This document shows, piece after piece, positions 38,340 through 48,352 of a stretch of 64,000 nucleotides of DNA; the first letter of the stretch is position 1, and each line of letters begins with the position of its first letter. The notes beneath the pieces are model-generated. The model worked only from the letters and a program-made list of their open reading frames with translations. It did no database searches and was not told where the DNA came from. Location: the NCBI GenBank assembly GCA_024701455.1, contig JABXYP010000001.1:4355535-4419534 (forward strand). Direction: 5' to 3'. Source of the stretch: Bacillus sp. A301a_S52 (GTDB lineage: Bacteria > Bacillota > Bacilli > Bacillales > Salisediminibacteriaceae). The translations under genes and the position numbers were made by a program.

Positions 38340-38783
38340 TTACTCTTCCACTACATGAACTTTCAATGTGGCAGTTACTTTAGGATGCACTTTAATCGTC
38401 ACATTTGTATATCCTAATGATCGAATAGGTTCATCCATCTCAATTTTCCGTTTATCGACCTTCATGTTCATTTTTTTCAAGCGTTCAGCAATTTGTTTAT
38501 TCGTTACGGCTCCAAACAGGCGGCCGCCCTCGCCGGCTTTCGCTTTTAATTCAACTGTCATATCTTCGAGTTTTTCTTTAAATCTTTGAGCCTCATTTAA
38601 TTCTTCTTCCGCTTGACGCTCTGCACTTTCCTGCTTCTTCTCTAGCGTCTTCATGTTCCCTTTATTCGCTTCAACAGCGAGGTTATTTTTTAGAAGGTAG
38701 TTCCTCGCATATCCTTCTGATACATTCTTTACTTCCCCTTTTTTCCCTTTTCCTTTTACATCCTTCAAAAAGATGACTTTCAT
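38340..38783 (-). CDS. rplI: 50S ribosomal protein L9
   Basis: 147 residues, the usual length. The N-terminal rRNA-binding domain ([36 protein letters not shown]), the long helix (about 42-75) and the C-terminal domain ([17 protein letters not shown]) are all present. The start overlaps the gdpP stop by 4 bases. Confidence 0.98.
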   Translation of the reverse strand: MKVIFLKDVKGKGKKGEVKNVSEGYARNYLLKNNLAVEANKGNMKTLEKKQESAERQAEEELNEAQRFKEKLEDMTVELKAKAGEGGRLFGAVTNKQIAERLKKMNMKVDKRKIEMDEPIRSLGYTNVTIKVHPKVTATLKVHVVEE

Positions 38784-40750
38784 GTTGATTGTCCTCCCTT
38801 GAAATATTCATCAATTTTTTCTTTTAATCGCTCTTCAGCATCTTCAATTGTACCTTCATCAAGCTGTGTGGCGGCATTCGTTAAGTGGCCGCCCCCTTGC
38901 ATCATTTCCATAATGACTTGGACATTCACATCACCGAGCGATCTGGCACTAATACTAATTCGTCCGTCTGCTAATTCAGAAATAACGAATGATGCTACGA
39001 CATCATTCATCGTCAAAAGGGTGTCAGCAGCTTGCGCAATAAGAATTTGATTGTATGGCTGTTCAGGATAGCCTTTAGCAATGGCCATACCACCTGAGTA
39101 GATATACGCATTTTCCACAAGCTTAGAACGCCTAACGTATTGATCGAGATCTTCTTTCATCAATTTTTGAACTAGAATAGTATCGGCACCTCGACTTCTT
39201 AAATATGATGCTGCATCAAATGTCCGTGCCCCTGTTCTAATGGCAAAGCTTTTCGTGTCCACAATAATCCCAGCTAGAAGGGCGGTCGCTTCTAACACTC
39301 CTAATTCAGGGTGAGAGGGTTGATATTCTAATAGCTCTGTTACAAGCTCTGCCGTGGAAGAGGCATAAGGCTCCATGTATACAAGTACAGCATCATCTAT
39401 AAAATCTTCACCTCGCCGATGGTGATCAATAACAATCTTTCGATCCATCTTGTCTAGCAGTTTCGGCTCGATGACGAGTGAGGGCTTATGTGTATCTACA
39501 ACGACAAGAAGCGTGTCATCCGTTGCTTCTTCTCTCGCTTCTTCCGGGGTAATAAACCTAGCCCATAAATCATCATGGTCTTCTATTTCTTCAAGTAGTT
39601 TGTGTACGGTCTGGTTGACGTCATTAGGATCTAGTATAACAAAGCCATCTTTTCCGCTCGCTTCAGCAATTTTCAACACCCCGATAGCCGCCCCAATAGC
39701 ATCCATATCTGGATTGCGGTGCCCCATCACAAACACTTTGTCACTTTCTTTAACAAAATCACGAATAGCATGTGAAATGACACGGGCTCTAACCCTTGTT
39801 CGCTTCTCCACGGCATTAGATTTCCCACCGTAGAACCGAACTTTCCCGTTCTTCTCTTTTATAGCAACTTGGTCACCACCACGCCCTAGCGCTAAATCAA
39901 GACTTGATTGCGCTAAGCTTCCTAGTTCCCGTAAAGATGATTGCCCACTACCTATGCCGATACTTAACGTCAAGGACACCTTTTCCTTCCCCGTGTTTTC
40001 TCGAATTTCATCTAAAAGGGTGAAGCGATTTTCCTCTAAAGCTTGTAAAGCTTCTTCATTAAAAATCGCAATAAAACGATCCGACGAAGTCCTTCTTATG
40101 AAAATATCATGAACTTTTGACCATCGGTTTAACGCATCTGTCACATGAGATAATAACTTACTCCGGACTTGATCATCCATTCCTTGCGTCACTTCATCAT
40201 AATTATCAAGGTAAATCAAACCGATAACCGTTTTCTCTCGTTCAAATAAATCTTTAAACTCTTGCTCTTCAGTCACATTGATAAAATACAATAGCCGCTC
40301 ATCAGGCTCATGAAAAACACGATAATTTTCATCACTAATACTTGTTAAGAAGAGCTTTTTTTCGCTATCGACGTCTTCCATTAACTTTTTAGAAAAAACA
40401 GAGATGGGTGCGCCAATAAGCTCTTGCTCCATCACCCCAGTTAAATAAGGGTTTGTCCATTGAATATACCTCTCGTCATTATAAAGGAGAATCCCAATAG
40501 GTAATTTCGTGACGGCTTCTTCTCCCGCTTTGTTTACGCGGTAGGACAACGTGGAGACATACTCTCCCAATTCTTTTTCAAATTGTTGTCTAGCACGCAT
40601 CATTAAAAAAATGACAATACTTGCACAGACAACTCCTAACAGTCCCAAATGCCATTGATAATACATAACAATCCCAATAAATAGCACTAATAGACTGAAT
40701 AATGTCATGACGTGATAACCATGCCATCTTCTTAACAGAAATTTGGGCAT
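38780..40750 (-). CDS. gdpP: Cyclic-di-AMP phosphodiesterase GdpP (YybT)
   Basis: 656 residues. Two N-terminal membrane helices (about 12-50), a PAS-like domain (about 80-150), a degenerate GGDEF domain (about 170-300) and DHH/DHHA1 domains (about 335-650) with [30 protein letters not shown] and GGGHLTNAA. It hydrolyses c-di-AMP to pApA and so links nucleotide signalling to wall and potassium homeostasis. Catalytic His/Asp residues are intact. It follows yybS by 12 bases. Confidence 0.96.
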   Translation of the reverse strand: MPKFLLRRWHGYHVMTLFSLLVLFIGIVMYYQWHLGLLGVVCASIVIFLMMRARQQFEKELGEYVSTLSYRVNKAGEEAVTKLPIGILLYNDERYIQWTNPYLTGVMEQELIGAPISVFSKKLMEDVDSEKKLFLTSISDENYRVFHEPDERLLYFINVTEEQEFKDLFEREKTVIGLIYLDNYDEVTQGMDDQVRSKLLSHVTDALNRWSKVHDIFIRRTSSDRFIAIFNEEALQALEENRFTLLDEIRENTGKEKVSLTLSIGIGSGQSSLRELGSLAQSSLDLALGRGGDQVAIKEKNGKVRFYGGKSNAVEKRTRVRARVISHAIRDFVKESDKVFVMGHRNPDMDAIGAAIGVLKIAEASGKDGFVILDPNDVNQTVHKLLEEIEDHDDLWARFITPEEAREEATDDTLLVVVDTHKPSLVIEPKLLDKMDRKIVIDHHRRGEDFIDDAVLVYMEPYASSTAELVTELLEYQPSHPELGVLEATALLAGIIVDTKSFAIRTGARTFDAASYLRSRGADTILVQKLMKEDLDQYVRRSKLVENAYIYSGGMAIAKGYPEQPYNQILIAQAADTLLTMNDVVASFVISELADGRISISARSLGDVNVQVIMEMMQGGGHLTNAATQLDEGTIEDAEERLKEKIDEYFKGGQST

Positions 40751-40762
40751 TCCTCACAACTC

Positions 40763-41701
40763 CTAATTCTGCGGGTTGATTCTTTTTCTTAAATCAAAGC
40801 CTAAATCAATTATACCTAAGATCCTTACAATATGAAGAAAAATCGGAAAAACAACGCCAAGGATAACTAGAAAAATTGGTAAAACACGATTAATTCGTTT
40901 AATATACGCATAGAAAAAGATAAAAGCAAACCCTTGTATGACCATAATGAGCTCGAGCATCGGCATCAAGTTAGCTATAGCTGTATACATGGCAGTACCT
41001 TCTGAAACCCCTATTATAATAAAAAGGTAGGTAATCAAATAATACCATATAAATGACTTAGGAAAACCCCACTCTCGAATCGGTGGGAACCCTGTCACTG
41101 GATACCCCTTCTTTCTTAACAATCCATAGGCGATTAACTGGATAATCAACGCCCAACCTACTCCAATTATAATCATTAAAAAGGGGGCAATAACCCCGAT
41201 TTCCTCAATAATATCATGCACCGTTTCTGTTAAGGCCTCTTCTTCTGATTGCCCTCCGATAAACAGCATATCTGACATGATTTCGGTTTGCTCATACATA
41301 GCCTGCTGCAATTCATCGATTGGATTCAGATTAAAGAACACAACCGTCCCTATATATATGAAGACAATCGAGGCGATAAAGCTTAGTGAGCCACCAAGGA
41401 GGACGGGAAACCCTCCTTCTTTTCGCCGAAACAGTTCTCCAATGACGATGCCCGTTACAGAGAATAAAAGGGTTAGCGGCACTGCCAGTGGACCAAAAAC
41501 AATAACAAGTATTAAAAAAGATACCAGCCCCAATACGATTCCAGCTCTTAATTCATACTTATATGAAAAATAGATAAAAGGAAATGGTAAAAACAAAAAG
41601 GAAACTAATCCAACTAACGGAACGATTAATGATATGAGTAGTATTCCTATGTATATTCCGAGGGATATAGCGCCCTCTCGTACGACGTTTTGACTCTTCA
41701 T
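40763..41701 (-). CDS. yybS: YybS family integral membrane protein (DUF2232)
   Basis: 312 residues with about eight hydrophobic segments. It is the family found immediately upstream of gdpP-rplI in Bacillus. It shares the S-component-like fold annotation of DUF2232, but substrate and role are unknown. The tight operon with the c-di-AMP phosphodiesterase suggests a membrane-related function, by context only. Confidence 0.85.
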   Translation of the reverse strand: MKSQNVVREGAISLGIYIGILLISLIVPLVGLVSFLFLPFPFIYFSYKYELRAGIVLGLVSFLILVIVFGPLAVPLTLLFSVTGIVIGELFRRKEGGFPVLLGGSLSFIASIVFIYIGTVVFFNLNPIDELQQAMYEQTEIMSDMLFIGGQSEEEALTETVHDIIEEIGVIAPFLMIIIGVGWALIIQLIAYGLLRKKGYPVTGFPPIREWGFPKSFIWYYLITYLFIIIGVSEGTAMYTAIANLMPMLELIMVIQGFAFIFFYAYIKRINRVLPIFLVILGVVFPIFLHIVRILGIIDLGFDLRKRINPQN

Positions 41702-42024
41702 AAGCCTTCCTCATCTCACTTTCTTCTGCTTGCATACCCTTTATTTTACCATGCTACGCCACTGAACGACATCCTCAAGATTTGGAATGACTTTACGGCA
41801 TGCTATCACTTAGACGCCTCCTCTGCGGTTAAAAGATTTTCTCCCGCTTTTACATGGGATGTGAGACACTGACATGTTTAAGTATTCTCTCAATAGTCAC
41901 ACTATTAGTCGCAATTTCCAAACGTTAAAGAATATGAAACATCGCTTTTATTAATTAACTGAGCACTTTCACATTGTACCAGCTATTCTCAAGCCTACTT
42001 CCCAGTACTGGATATAGCCGTAAT
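41702..42024. other. Intergenic region between rpsR and yybS
   Basis: No supported gene. It carries the promoter of the yybS-gdpP-rplI-dnaC unit on its left side, though I could not fix hexamers, and ends at the rpsR terminator. Confidence 0.45.
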
Positions 42025-42064
42025 AAAAAATCACGACAGAGTGATTAACCCTGTCGTGATTTTT
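42025..42064 (-). terminator. Terminator of the rpsF-ssb-rpsR operon
   Basis: ATCACGACAG (42030-42039) pairs with CTGTCGTGAT (42051-42060) around an 11-base loop, flanked by A6 and T5 runs. It is 8 bases past the rpsR stop. Confidence 0.92.
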
Positions 42065-42072
42065 AACTACCT

Positions 42073-42300
42073 TTATTCCGTAACGAAAGGCAATAATGCC
42101 ATTGTTCGTGCACGTTTGATAGCACGAGTTAATTGACGTTGATACTTAGCTGAAGTACCAGTCACTCGGCGTGGAAGAATTTTTCCTCGTTCAGAGATAA
42201 ACTTACGTAGTAAGTCTAAGTCTTTATAATCGATTTTTTTAATTTTGTTAACTGTGAAGTAACAAACTTTACGACGCTTTGGTCGACCTCGACGTGCCAT
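42073..42300 (-). CDS. rpsR: 30S ribosomal protein S18
   Basis: 75 residues with the conserved core [33 protein letters not shown] split over helix and loop, and [24 protein letters not shown] at the C-terminus. It pairs with S6 in the 30S platform. It is the third gene of the rpsF-ssb-rpsR operon. Confidence 0.98.
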   Translation of the reverse strand: MARRGRPKRRKVCYFTVNKIKKIDYKDLDLLRKFISERGKILPRRVTGTSAKYQRQLTRAIKRARTMALLPFVTE

Positions 42301-42344
42301 GTGTTATTCCTCCTTCTTTAAAAAATGTCCGTCTAGCCGTTAGC

Positions 42345-42887
42345 TTAGAACGGAAGATCATCATCATTAATATCAATTGGTTTTCCGTCTCCGGCAAATG
42401 GATCATCATTCTGTGATCCTTGACCGCCATAACCACCCTGGTTACCTTGGCCTCCTTGATTACCTTGACCAAAACCTCCCTGGTTTGGAGTGTTTTGATA
42501 ACCGCTGTTGTCGCTTTCGCCATAGCCGCCACCTGCATACTGGCCTCCCCCTCCAGATCCGCCTGAACCACGAGGCTCAAGGAACTGAACACTTTCAGCC
42601 ACCACTTCTGTCATGAAAACACGACGCCCTTCGTTATTATCAAAACTTCGTGTTTGTATGCGGCCGTCAACACCTGCTTGACTTCCTTTTTTCAAGAAGT
42701 TAGCGACATTTTCGGCTTGCTTTCTCCAAACCACACAGTTAATAAAATCCGCTTCTCGATTTCCCTGTTGGTTTGAAAATGGGCGATTTACAGCTAAAGT
42801 AAAAGATGCGACAGCAATGCCATTGGCAGTGTACCGCAGTTCTGGGTCTTTCGTTAAACGTCCCACTAAAACGACACGGTTTATCAT
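42345..42887 (-). CDS. ssb: Single-stranded DNA-binding protein
   Basis: 180 residues. The OB fold (1-110) begins [20 protein letters not shown] and contains [22 protein letters not shown] flexible Gly/Gln/Asn-rich linker (about 112-165, repeated [12 protein letters not shown] units) leads to the acidic partner-binding tip DINDDDLPF. It coats single-stranded DNA at forks. The linker repeats are a site where length may vary between strains. Confidence 0.98.
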   Translation of the reverse strand: MINRVVLVGRLTKDPELRYTANGIAVASFTLAVNRPFSNQQGNREADFINCVVWRKQAENVANFLKKGSQAGVDGRIQTRSFDNNEGRRVFMTEVVAESVQFLEPRGSGGSGGGGQYAGGGYGESDNSGYQNTPNQGGFGQGNQGGQGNQGGYGGQGSQNDDPFAGDGKPIDINDDDLPF

Positions 42888-42925
42888 CCGAACTCCTCCC
42901 CGGAATTATGATCTAATGCTTATTT

Positions 42926-43213
42926 CTATTCGTCTTCACGTACAGTTAATGTACGTAAAATATTGTCGTTGATTGAGCTTAAACGATTAAATTCATCAAG
43001 CGCTTGTTTTTCGGCTTTAAGCTTCAAAAGCACATAAAACCCTTCCGTGAAATCCTCGATCTCATAAGCAAGACGTTTCTTGCCCATTTCCTCCGTTTCA
43101 GTCACTTCTGCGCCGTTGTCTGTCAAAATTTTGTTAAAACGTTCGATCGTTTCTTTGATCGCCGCTTCTTCCAAATTTGGACGTACAATGTACATAATTT
43201 CGTAATTGCGCAT
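42926..43213 (-). CDS. rpsF: 30S ribosomal protein S6
   Basis: 95 residues beginning MRNYEIMYIVRPNLEE, with KRLAYEIEDFTEGFYVLLKLKAE and the C-terminal RTLTVRE. First gene of the rpsF-ssb-rpsR operon, with AGGAGG upstream. Its leader may be bound by the S6:S18 complex. Confidence 0.98.
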   Translation of the reverse strand: MRNYEIMYIVRPNLEEAAIKETIERFNKILTDNGAEVTETEEMGKKRLAYEIEDFTEGFYVLLKLKAEKQALDEFNRLSSINDNILRTLTVREDE

Positions 43214-43224
43214 GTTCTGTCACC

Positions 43225-43300
43225 TCCTTTTGGTCTAAGGCCCTTTCTCTCATTCGGAAAGAGCAAGGAGCAAATAAAAATTCCCTTTTGCTCGCAAGAT
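43225..43300 (-). promoter_or_regulatory. Candidate S6:S18-binding leader of rpsF
   Basis: The minus-strand leader folds a GAGCAAA/TTTGCTC hairpin, then a second stem CTCTTTC/GAGAGAAAG whose loop carries CCGAAT. A CCG in an asymmetric loop is the mark of the known S6:S18 autoregulatory motif. The match is by eye and the exact fold is not verified. Confidence 0.4.
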
Positions 43301-43303
43301 AAT

Positions 43304-43332
43304 ATTATATCAGACTATAATGAGTAGTACAA
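43304..43332 (-). promoter_or_regulatory. Sigma-A-type promoter of rpsF-ssb-rpsR
   Basis: On the minus strand, TTGTAC (43332-43327) and TATAAT (43309-43304) are separated by 17 bases, about 90 bases before the rpsF start. Confidence 0.7.
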
Positions 43333-43411
43333 GAAAAGATTAAGACTCGCACCCTCTCTTGAACGTTATATAAATGAGAGTAAAGGAACTATCACCGATC
43401 AACACTTCAAA

Positions 43412-44512
43412 TTAAACATTAAAGCGGAAGTGAACAACATCTCCATCTTTAACAACATAGTCTTTTCCCTCTAATCGTACTTTCCCTTGTTCCTTCGCTA
43501 CTGCCATAGAGCCAGCCGTTGTTAAATCATCATAGGAAACAACTTCAGCTCGAATGAACCCACGTTCAAAATCTGTATGAATGACGCCTGCTGCCTGAGG
43601 GGCTTTCGTTCCTCGCCGGATTGTCCATGCCCGTACTTCTTGTTTACCTGCTGTAAAGTACGTATCCAATCCTAGCAAACTATAGGCTGCTTTGATGAGC
43701 TGATCAAGACCTGATTCCTCAATCCCTAAGTCTTGCAAAAATTCTTCTTTTTCTTCTCCTTCAAGTTCAGCAATTTCAGATTCAATCTTCGCGCAGACAA
43801 CAATGACTTCAGAATTCTCTTTCGCAGCAAATTCCTTTACTTTTTGCACATAAGGATTACCTTCAGTATCTAATAATTCATCTTCACTTACATTGGCTAC
43901 ATAAAGAACCGGCTTCCATGTAAGTAAATGAAGCCCCTTCACAAGCTTTTCTTGTTCTTTAGTGAAGGTAATGCTTCGAGCTGGCTTTTCTTCCTCAAAT
44001 GCATCACGGAGCTTCACGAGAACTTCATATTCGACAATGGCTTCTTTATCTTTCTGCTTTGCCATCTTCTCCACTTTACCAATTCTTTTCTCCACGGTTT
44101 CTAAGTCAGCTAAAATAAGCTCAAGATTTATAACCTGTACATCACGTATAGGGTCAACACTACCTGAAACGTGGGTAATATTATCATCATTAAAGCAGCG
44201 CACGACATGGGAAATCGCATCCACTTGTCTAATATGCGACAAAAACTTATTTCCAAGGCCTTCCCCTTTACTCGCCCCTTCAACAATTCCGGCAATGTCA
44301 GTAAATTCAAATGCTGTCGGGACAGTTTTATCCGGCTCTACCATCTCTGTTAACTTGTTAAGCCGTACATCTGGCACTTCCACGATTCCTACATTCGGAT
44401 CAATTGTACAAAATGGATAATTTGCGGACTCTGCCCCAGCCTGTGTAATAGCGTTAAATAAAGTGGACTTCCCTACGTTTGGAAGACCTACGATTCCCGT
44501 TGTTAAAGCCAT
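43412..44512 (-). CDS. ychF: Redox-regulated ribosome-associated ATPase/GTPase YchF (Obg family)
   Basis: 366 residues, full length. P-loop GLPNVGKST (8-16), switch region IDPNVGIVEVPD, G3-like DIAGIVEGASKGEGLGNKF, and the NxxE variant (NVSE) in place of NKxD, which explains ATP preference in this family. A coiled-coil insert (about 130-200) and the C-terminal TGS domain (about 280-364, TIRRGTKAPQAAGVIH, GKDYVVKDGDVVHFRFNV) follow. It binds ribosomes and influences stress responses. Confidence 0.97.
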   Translation of the reverse strand: MALTTGIVGLPNVGKSTLFNAITQAGAESANYPFCTIDPNVGIVEVPDVRLNKLTEMVEPDKTVPTAFEFTDIAGIVEGASKGEGLGNKFLSHIRQVDAISHVVRCFNDDNITHVSGSVDPIRDVQVINLELILADLETVEKRIGKVEKMAKQKDKEAIVEYEVLVKLRDAFEEEKPARSITFTKEQEKLVKGLHLLTWKPVLYVANVSEDELLDTEGNPYVQKVKEFAAKENSEVIVVCAKIESEIAELEGEEKEEFLQDLGIEESGLDQLIKAAYSLLGLDTYFTAGKQEVRAWTIRRGTKAPQAAGVIHTDFERGFIRAEVVSYDDLTTAGSMAVAKEQGKVRLEGKDYVVKDGDVVHFRFNV

Positions 44513-45146
44513 ACATCATACTCCTTTTATTTTCCGAAAAACTTAATCTCTCACTTGAGAGCCTGTCTTAAGTTTCCCTTTTTATTTTAGCTTTTTAGTA
44601 AGCAATATTTTCGTCATTATCTCGCTCTACTCGTATCATCCTTACGATAACATCCTTGTTAATTATAGAGAGTTCACAGTCAAATGGCAACCTTGTCTAC
44701 AGTCAATCTCTTACTCTACACTATCACTTTTTTGTGTTAATCACGGAAGAGCTCCCTTTCACCTTGCTGAATCAACTAAAAGCTTGACTATTTCTAGAAG
44801 CGATATTATCTTTTTCTGATGAAATTAACTGAGATCTTGCTTTCTGATAGTAACGAATTTGGCTAAAGCATTGACCGTCATATCTATCCCAAAAAAAGAG
44901 CCTCACTTTTTAACACATTTTTAACTTGTAAATCTATTAAGTGCTAATACTGACTAAAGATTCATAGCAGCATCACTCACATTCTTCGAGTGATACTCAA
45001 GCTCATTACCATTTTATATAGGAACTTCCCCATCGTTCTGCTCTTTTTCATCTCAATAACAGGCTAGCTGCTCTATCGGTTATATACGTTGCTGCAAAGT
45101 AACTCATCATCATGTTAAAACTTTAACTACGTTATATGGACAAATT
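44513..45146. other. 634-bp gene-free region between ychF and the DUF951 gene
   Basis: No frame with a start, ribosome site and family signature was found on either strand. The sequence is unstructured AT-rich DNA apart from short repeats. It presumably carries the ychF promoter near 44520-44640. Confidence 0.5.
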
Positions 45147-45176
45147 AAAAGACGCCATTTTTCGTTGACGTCTTTT
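45147..45176 (-). terminator. Terminator after the DUF951 gene
   Basis: AAAAGACG (45147-45154) pairs with CGTCTTTT (45169-45176) around a 14-base loop. It overlaps the stop codon by two bases. Confidence 0.75.
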
Positions 45177-45381
45177 AAGACAGGTTTTCGGATGGTCTCT
45201 CTAATATTCGTTTCATTTTTTTCCGAAATTCCTTTCTTGGAATCATAACACTGTGATCGCATCCGAGGCATTTAATTCGAATGTCCATCCCCATTCGAAT
45301 AATTTTCCAACGATTCTCTCCACATGGATGTGCCTTTTTCATTTCAACAACATCATGCAATTCAAATGGTTTATCACTCAT
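45175..45381 (-). CDS. DUF951 domain-containing protein
   Basis: 68 residues with the family pattern FELHDVVEMKKAHPCG, then WKIIRMGMDIRIKCLGCDHSVMIPRKEF. The C-x-x-C pair (CLGCDH) and the earlier Cys suggest a metal-binding beta barrel. Often encoded near ychF in Firmicutes; function unknown. TTTCCCCCT complement gives AGGGGGAAA upstream of the ATG. Confidence 0.88.
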   Translation of the reverse strand: MSDKPFELHDVVEMKKAHPCGENRWKIIRMGMDIRIKCLGCDHSVMIPRKEFRKKMKRILERPSENLS

Positions 45382-45453
45382 TTCTATTTCCCCCTGTTAA
45401 TATAATACCTCAATTATACACGATGTTTATCCACACTCACTAGTCTGAGATTA

Positions 45454-46479
45454 TTATGTTGTCCTATTATCGAATCTGTGTAAAATAGGATAAAGCATAA
45501 TGGCAGCTAATATATAGAGGTTCATGACGCCGTATAAAGGATATAATATGCTAATAAGCCGTGAGAATCCTAGAGTGGTCAATGGCACCATCAAAATGAG
45601 AAATAAGAAAGCTACGAACCAAAAAGGCAGCTTTAAAAACGGTTGACATCTTGTACACAAACCAAGCAAGCCAGAAGCAGCTGTCGTATAAATAGCCGCC
45701 CATAATAAGCCTGACATGACAAGTACCATAAAGTAAGGGTAATTTTTGAGGATGGCAAACAGCGGGATTTCATAAAGCATCACTTCCTGTGCCACCGCAA
45801 TGAGAGATTGGTTATATAAAAGGGATATCGTCCCCAATACAATAGCACTTCCTAAACTGGCTATCCAACGTTCTCCTGGATGTCTTATTTTTTTACCTAT
45901 TGCACTTATCACAGCTACAAGAGGCAACATATTTAAGGCTGTGAATGTAAAAGCTGACGGCCAATTACTCTGACTTGACCATACCATCTCCCTACTGCTC
46001 CCGCTCGTCCCTTGAAAGACAACGAGAGTACTTACGAGAAACAGAATAAGGATAGGAATAACTAAGCTATTCATAGCTGTCATCCCATTTAGCCCCCAAA
46101 TGAATAAAACGACTAGTAGCAACGAAATAATGCCTACTCCATGCCAATACGGGATATGGAGTACTTCTAAAGTCGCTCCTCCCCCCGCCAGCATAATAAC
46201 TGTCGTGGAAAAAAGATAGAGAATGATCATACCATCATAAAGGCTTGTCAGTTTTTTGCCCATAAGTTTTTGGAGAACAGGTAGATAATGTTCAGATTGT
46301 TCTTCGTAGCTTATGGTCATAATGACATGACAACAAACGAAAAATAATAGTGCAAACAAAAGAATAGCCAAATCACTTTCATAACCAAAAAACTCCCATA
46401 GTTCTCTTCCGGATGCATAGCCTGCTCCAATCATCGTCCCTATGATAAGAAACATCCATTTAAATCCCGATTTCCACAC
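45454..46479 (-). CDS. YkvI-like membrane transporter (APC superfamily)
   Basis: 341 residues with about ten hydrophobic segments. The opening MFLIIGTMIGAGYASGRELWEFF is the signature of the YkvI family, distant relatives of amino-acid/germinant permeases. The substrate is unknown. An exact DnaA box (TTATCCACA, 45427-45435) lies just beyond its stop. It is divergent from yyaC with an 86-bp gap. Confidence 0.82.
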   Translation of the reverse strand: MWKSGFKWMFLIIGTMIGAGYASGRELWEFFGYESDLAILLFALLFFVCCHVIMTISYEEQSEHYLPVLQKLMGKKLTSLYDGMIILYLFSTTVIMLAGGGATLEVLHIPYWHGVGIISLLLVVLFIWGLNGMTAMNSLVIPILILFLVSTLVVFQGTSGSSREMVWSSQSNWPSAFTFTALNMLPLVAVISAIGKKIRHPGERWIASLGSAIVLGTISLLYNQSLIAVAQEVMLYEIPLFAILKNYPYFMVLVMSGLLWAAIYTTAASGLLGLCTRCQPFLKLPFWFVAFLFLILMVPLTTLGFSRLISILYPLYGVMNLYILAAIMLYPILHRFDNRTT

Positions 46480-46565
46480 TTTTATCCCTCTTTTTCTGAT
46501 TTACGACGTATAGTTCTGAATGTGTATCCGTATACTGTTACTACTATTTTTGAAATGAGGGTTGT

Positions 46566-47180
46566 ATGATGGTTTATGGTCAATTTGTGAAAGAAAAAAA
46601 ATATGCCTCCTTTCGTGTACACGTCGATGACCCCCTAGCAACTCAAGAGTTGGCTAAACGTATTTTTAATCTGTTGCCTGACTCACCTGAGACTCCTATC
46701 GTTATCGTGAATATTGGCAGTGATCGTTCTACTGGTGATTCATTAGGGCCACTTACAGGAACAAAGCTTCTCACAAGACGTTCACCACTTTATAACGTTT
46801 ACGGCTCATTGGACGCCCCAATTCATGCGAAAAATCTTGAAGATACATTGACTCATATCCATGACACGTATGATCATCCTTTTATAATCGCTGTTGATGC
46901 TTGTCTTGGCAGAACGGAGAATGTCGGTATGCTTACCGTAATGGAAGGCCCAGTTATGCCGGGAGCTGCTGTGAAAAAGAAACTTCCTCCTGTTGGTGAT
47001 ATTCATTTAACCGGTATCGTCAACGTGAGTGGTTACATGGAAATGCTTGTATTGCAAAATACAAGACTAGCTATTGTCATGGCATTAGCTGATACGCTAT
47101 CAACAGCGTTATGGCGTGCAGCATGTTGGCAAGTAAATCGTCGTCAAGTTCTCTATCCTTCTCGTGGCGCCCTATTATGA
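46566..47180 (+). CDS. yyaC: Spore protease YyaC-like protein (DUF1256)
   Basis: 204 residues with VIVNIGSDRSTGDSLGPLTGTKL (about 47-70), DAPIHAKNLEDTL, AVDACLGRTENVG and DIHLTGIVNVSGYMEML, all diagnostic for the YyaC family, related to germination protease GPR. It marks the organism as an endospore former. It is the only plus-strand gene in this core stretch. The ATG at 46566 is followed by a second at 46569. Confidence 0.93.
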   Translation: MMVYGQFVKEKKYASFRVHVDDPLATQELAKRIFNLLPDSPETPIVIVNIGSDRSTGDSLGPLTGTKLLTRRSPLYNVYGSLDAPIHAKNLEDTLTHIHDTYDHPFIIAVDACLGRTENVGMLTVMEGPVMPGAAVKKKLPPVGDIHLTGIVNVSGYMEMLVLQNTRLAIVMALADTLSTALWRAACWQVNRRQVLYPSRGALL

Positions 47181-47419
47181 GGCTTCTCGAATATCTGTTA
47201 AGCTCTTTTGATAGAGGCTTCCCTCCTTTCCACTAGACTAGCTATTTATTCAATTTATAAGGAGATAGCGGCACTTTTAAGGATGTTAGATTACTCCCAA
47301 TAAGGAAACTAAGTAAATGCTATATTATTTATGGACATAGTAACTTTTTCCGCCATTAATCGTGTATTTATTTTAAAAATGACACTTTTCGCTTCTTCAG
47401 TATCGAAAGGGTATTAACA

Positions 47420-47469
47420 GAAAACGAGGGAGGTCTAAAAAGCAGTGCTTTTAGACCTCCCTCGTTTTC
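47420..47469. terminator. 21-bp perfect hairpin, probable terminator
   Basis: Arms at 47420-47440 and 47449-47469, perfectly complementary (GAAAACGAGGGAGGTC...), enclose an 8-base loop. It lies 240 bases after yyaC and T-rich sequence follows on the plus strand. The length is unusual for a simple terminator. Confidence 0.6.
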
Positions 47470-47543
47470 GCTTTTCTCATATTTTAAACAGGTTAACCTT
47501 AGCAACCCCTTATTAGCTTAAATACCCACAAGCCAAACGAAAG

Positions 47544-47585
47544 TTGCCTGTTTTCTCATAAGTTATGTTGAGAAAACAGGCAACT
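47544..47585 (-). terminator. 16-bp perfect hairpin after the DUF554 gene
   Basis: GTTGCCTGTTTTCTCA (47544-47559) and its complement (47570-47585) around a 10-base loop. On the minus strand TTTCGTTTG follows. Probable terminator of the csd-DUF554 unit. Confidence 0.7.
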
Positions 47586-47637
47586 CTACACCATTCTATT
47601 AACTGTCATTCCTTTTCCATTTTAGACATATATCAAC

Positions 47638-48342
47638 TCAAAACCAAAAATAATAAAAAATAGCTAAAATAACAGCAATCACTAAGGCAGGTAATAGATT
47701 GGCTACCCTTATTTTTGGAAGTCCTAATATATTTAAACCTATACCAATAATCATCAAACCTCCAACCGCAGTTAACTCCATTATTACAACGTCAAAAAGA
47801 GGCTGAGGAATGTTTTTTGTCATAAGAGTTGCTGCTAACGCTATTCCCCCTTGATAAACAATAACAGGAATAGCTGAAAACATAACACCGATACCCATGG
47901 TAGCTGCAAAAACAATCGAAGAGAAACCATCGAGGACTGATTTTATAAGTAGAACAGAATGATCTTGTCGCATCCCGCTGTCTAATGCGCCAATAATGGC
48001 CATTGCCCCAACGACGTATAATAAAGTAGCAGCCACAAACCCTTCTGCCACTTTGCCACCACCTGTTTGTTTCATCCTTCTTTCTAACCAGTTCCCTACT
48101 TCATTTAGCTTCCCCTCAATATTCATCCTTTCCCCAATAACTCCCCCAAGTGTCAAACTAAAAATAGTAATAAGAAATTGCTGACCTTCTAATGCCATCG
48201 TTAAACCTAATACTAAGACCGCCAGTCCAATTGCTTTCATGACGGTATCTCTCATTGCAGGAGAAAACCCTTTTATCTTTATACCGAGCCAAGCCCCAAC
48301 AATGATCGCAATTCCATTTACAAGTGTTCCGAATAAAACCAT
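47638..48342 (-). CDS. DUF554 family membrane protein (YdfK-like)
   Basis: 234 residues with about seven hydrophobic segments, starting MVLFGTLVNGIAIIVGAWLGI, and with SVLDGFSSIVFAATMGIGVMFSAIPVIVYQG, the family core. Small putative transporter of unknown substrate. It lies 10 bases after the cysteine desulfurase gene and is probably co-transcribed. Confidence 0.88.
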   Translation of the reverse strand: MVLFGTLVNGIAIIVGAWLGIKIKGFSPAMRDTVMKAIGLAVLVLGLTMALEGQQFLITIFSLTLGGVIGERMNIEGKLNEVGNWLERRMKQTGGGKVAEGFVAATLLYVVGAMAIIGALDSGMRQDHSVLLIKSVLDGFSSIVFAATMGIGVMFSAIPVIVYQGGIALAATLMTKNIPQPLFDVVIMELTAVGGLMIIGIGLNILGLPKIRVANLLPALVIAVILAIFYYFWF

Positions 48343-48352
48343 ACTACTTCTC

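Larger units (their letters stand above)
47181..47637. other. Convergent intergenic region with two large hairpins
   Basis: 457 bp between the convergent yyaC and DUF554 genes. No gene. It holds the perfect inverted repeats at 47420-47469 and 47544-47585. Confidence 0.7.

Noticed and set aside
47420..47469. CRISPR-like or insertion-sequence end
   Set aside because: A single inverted repeat with no repeated units, spacers or transposase nearby.
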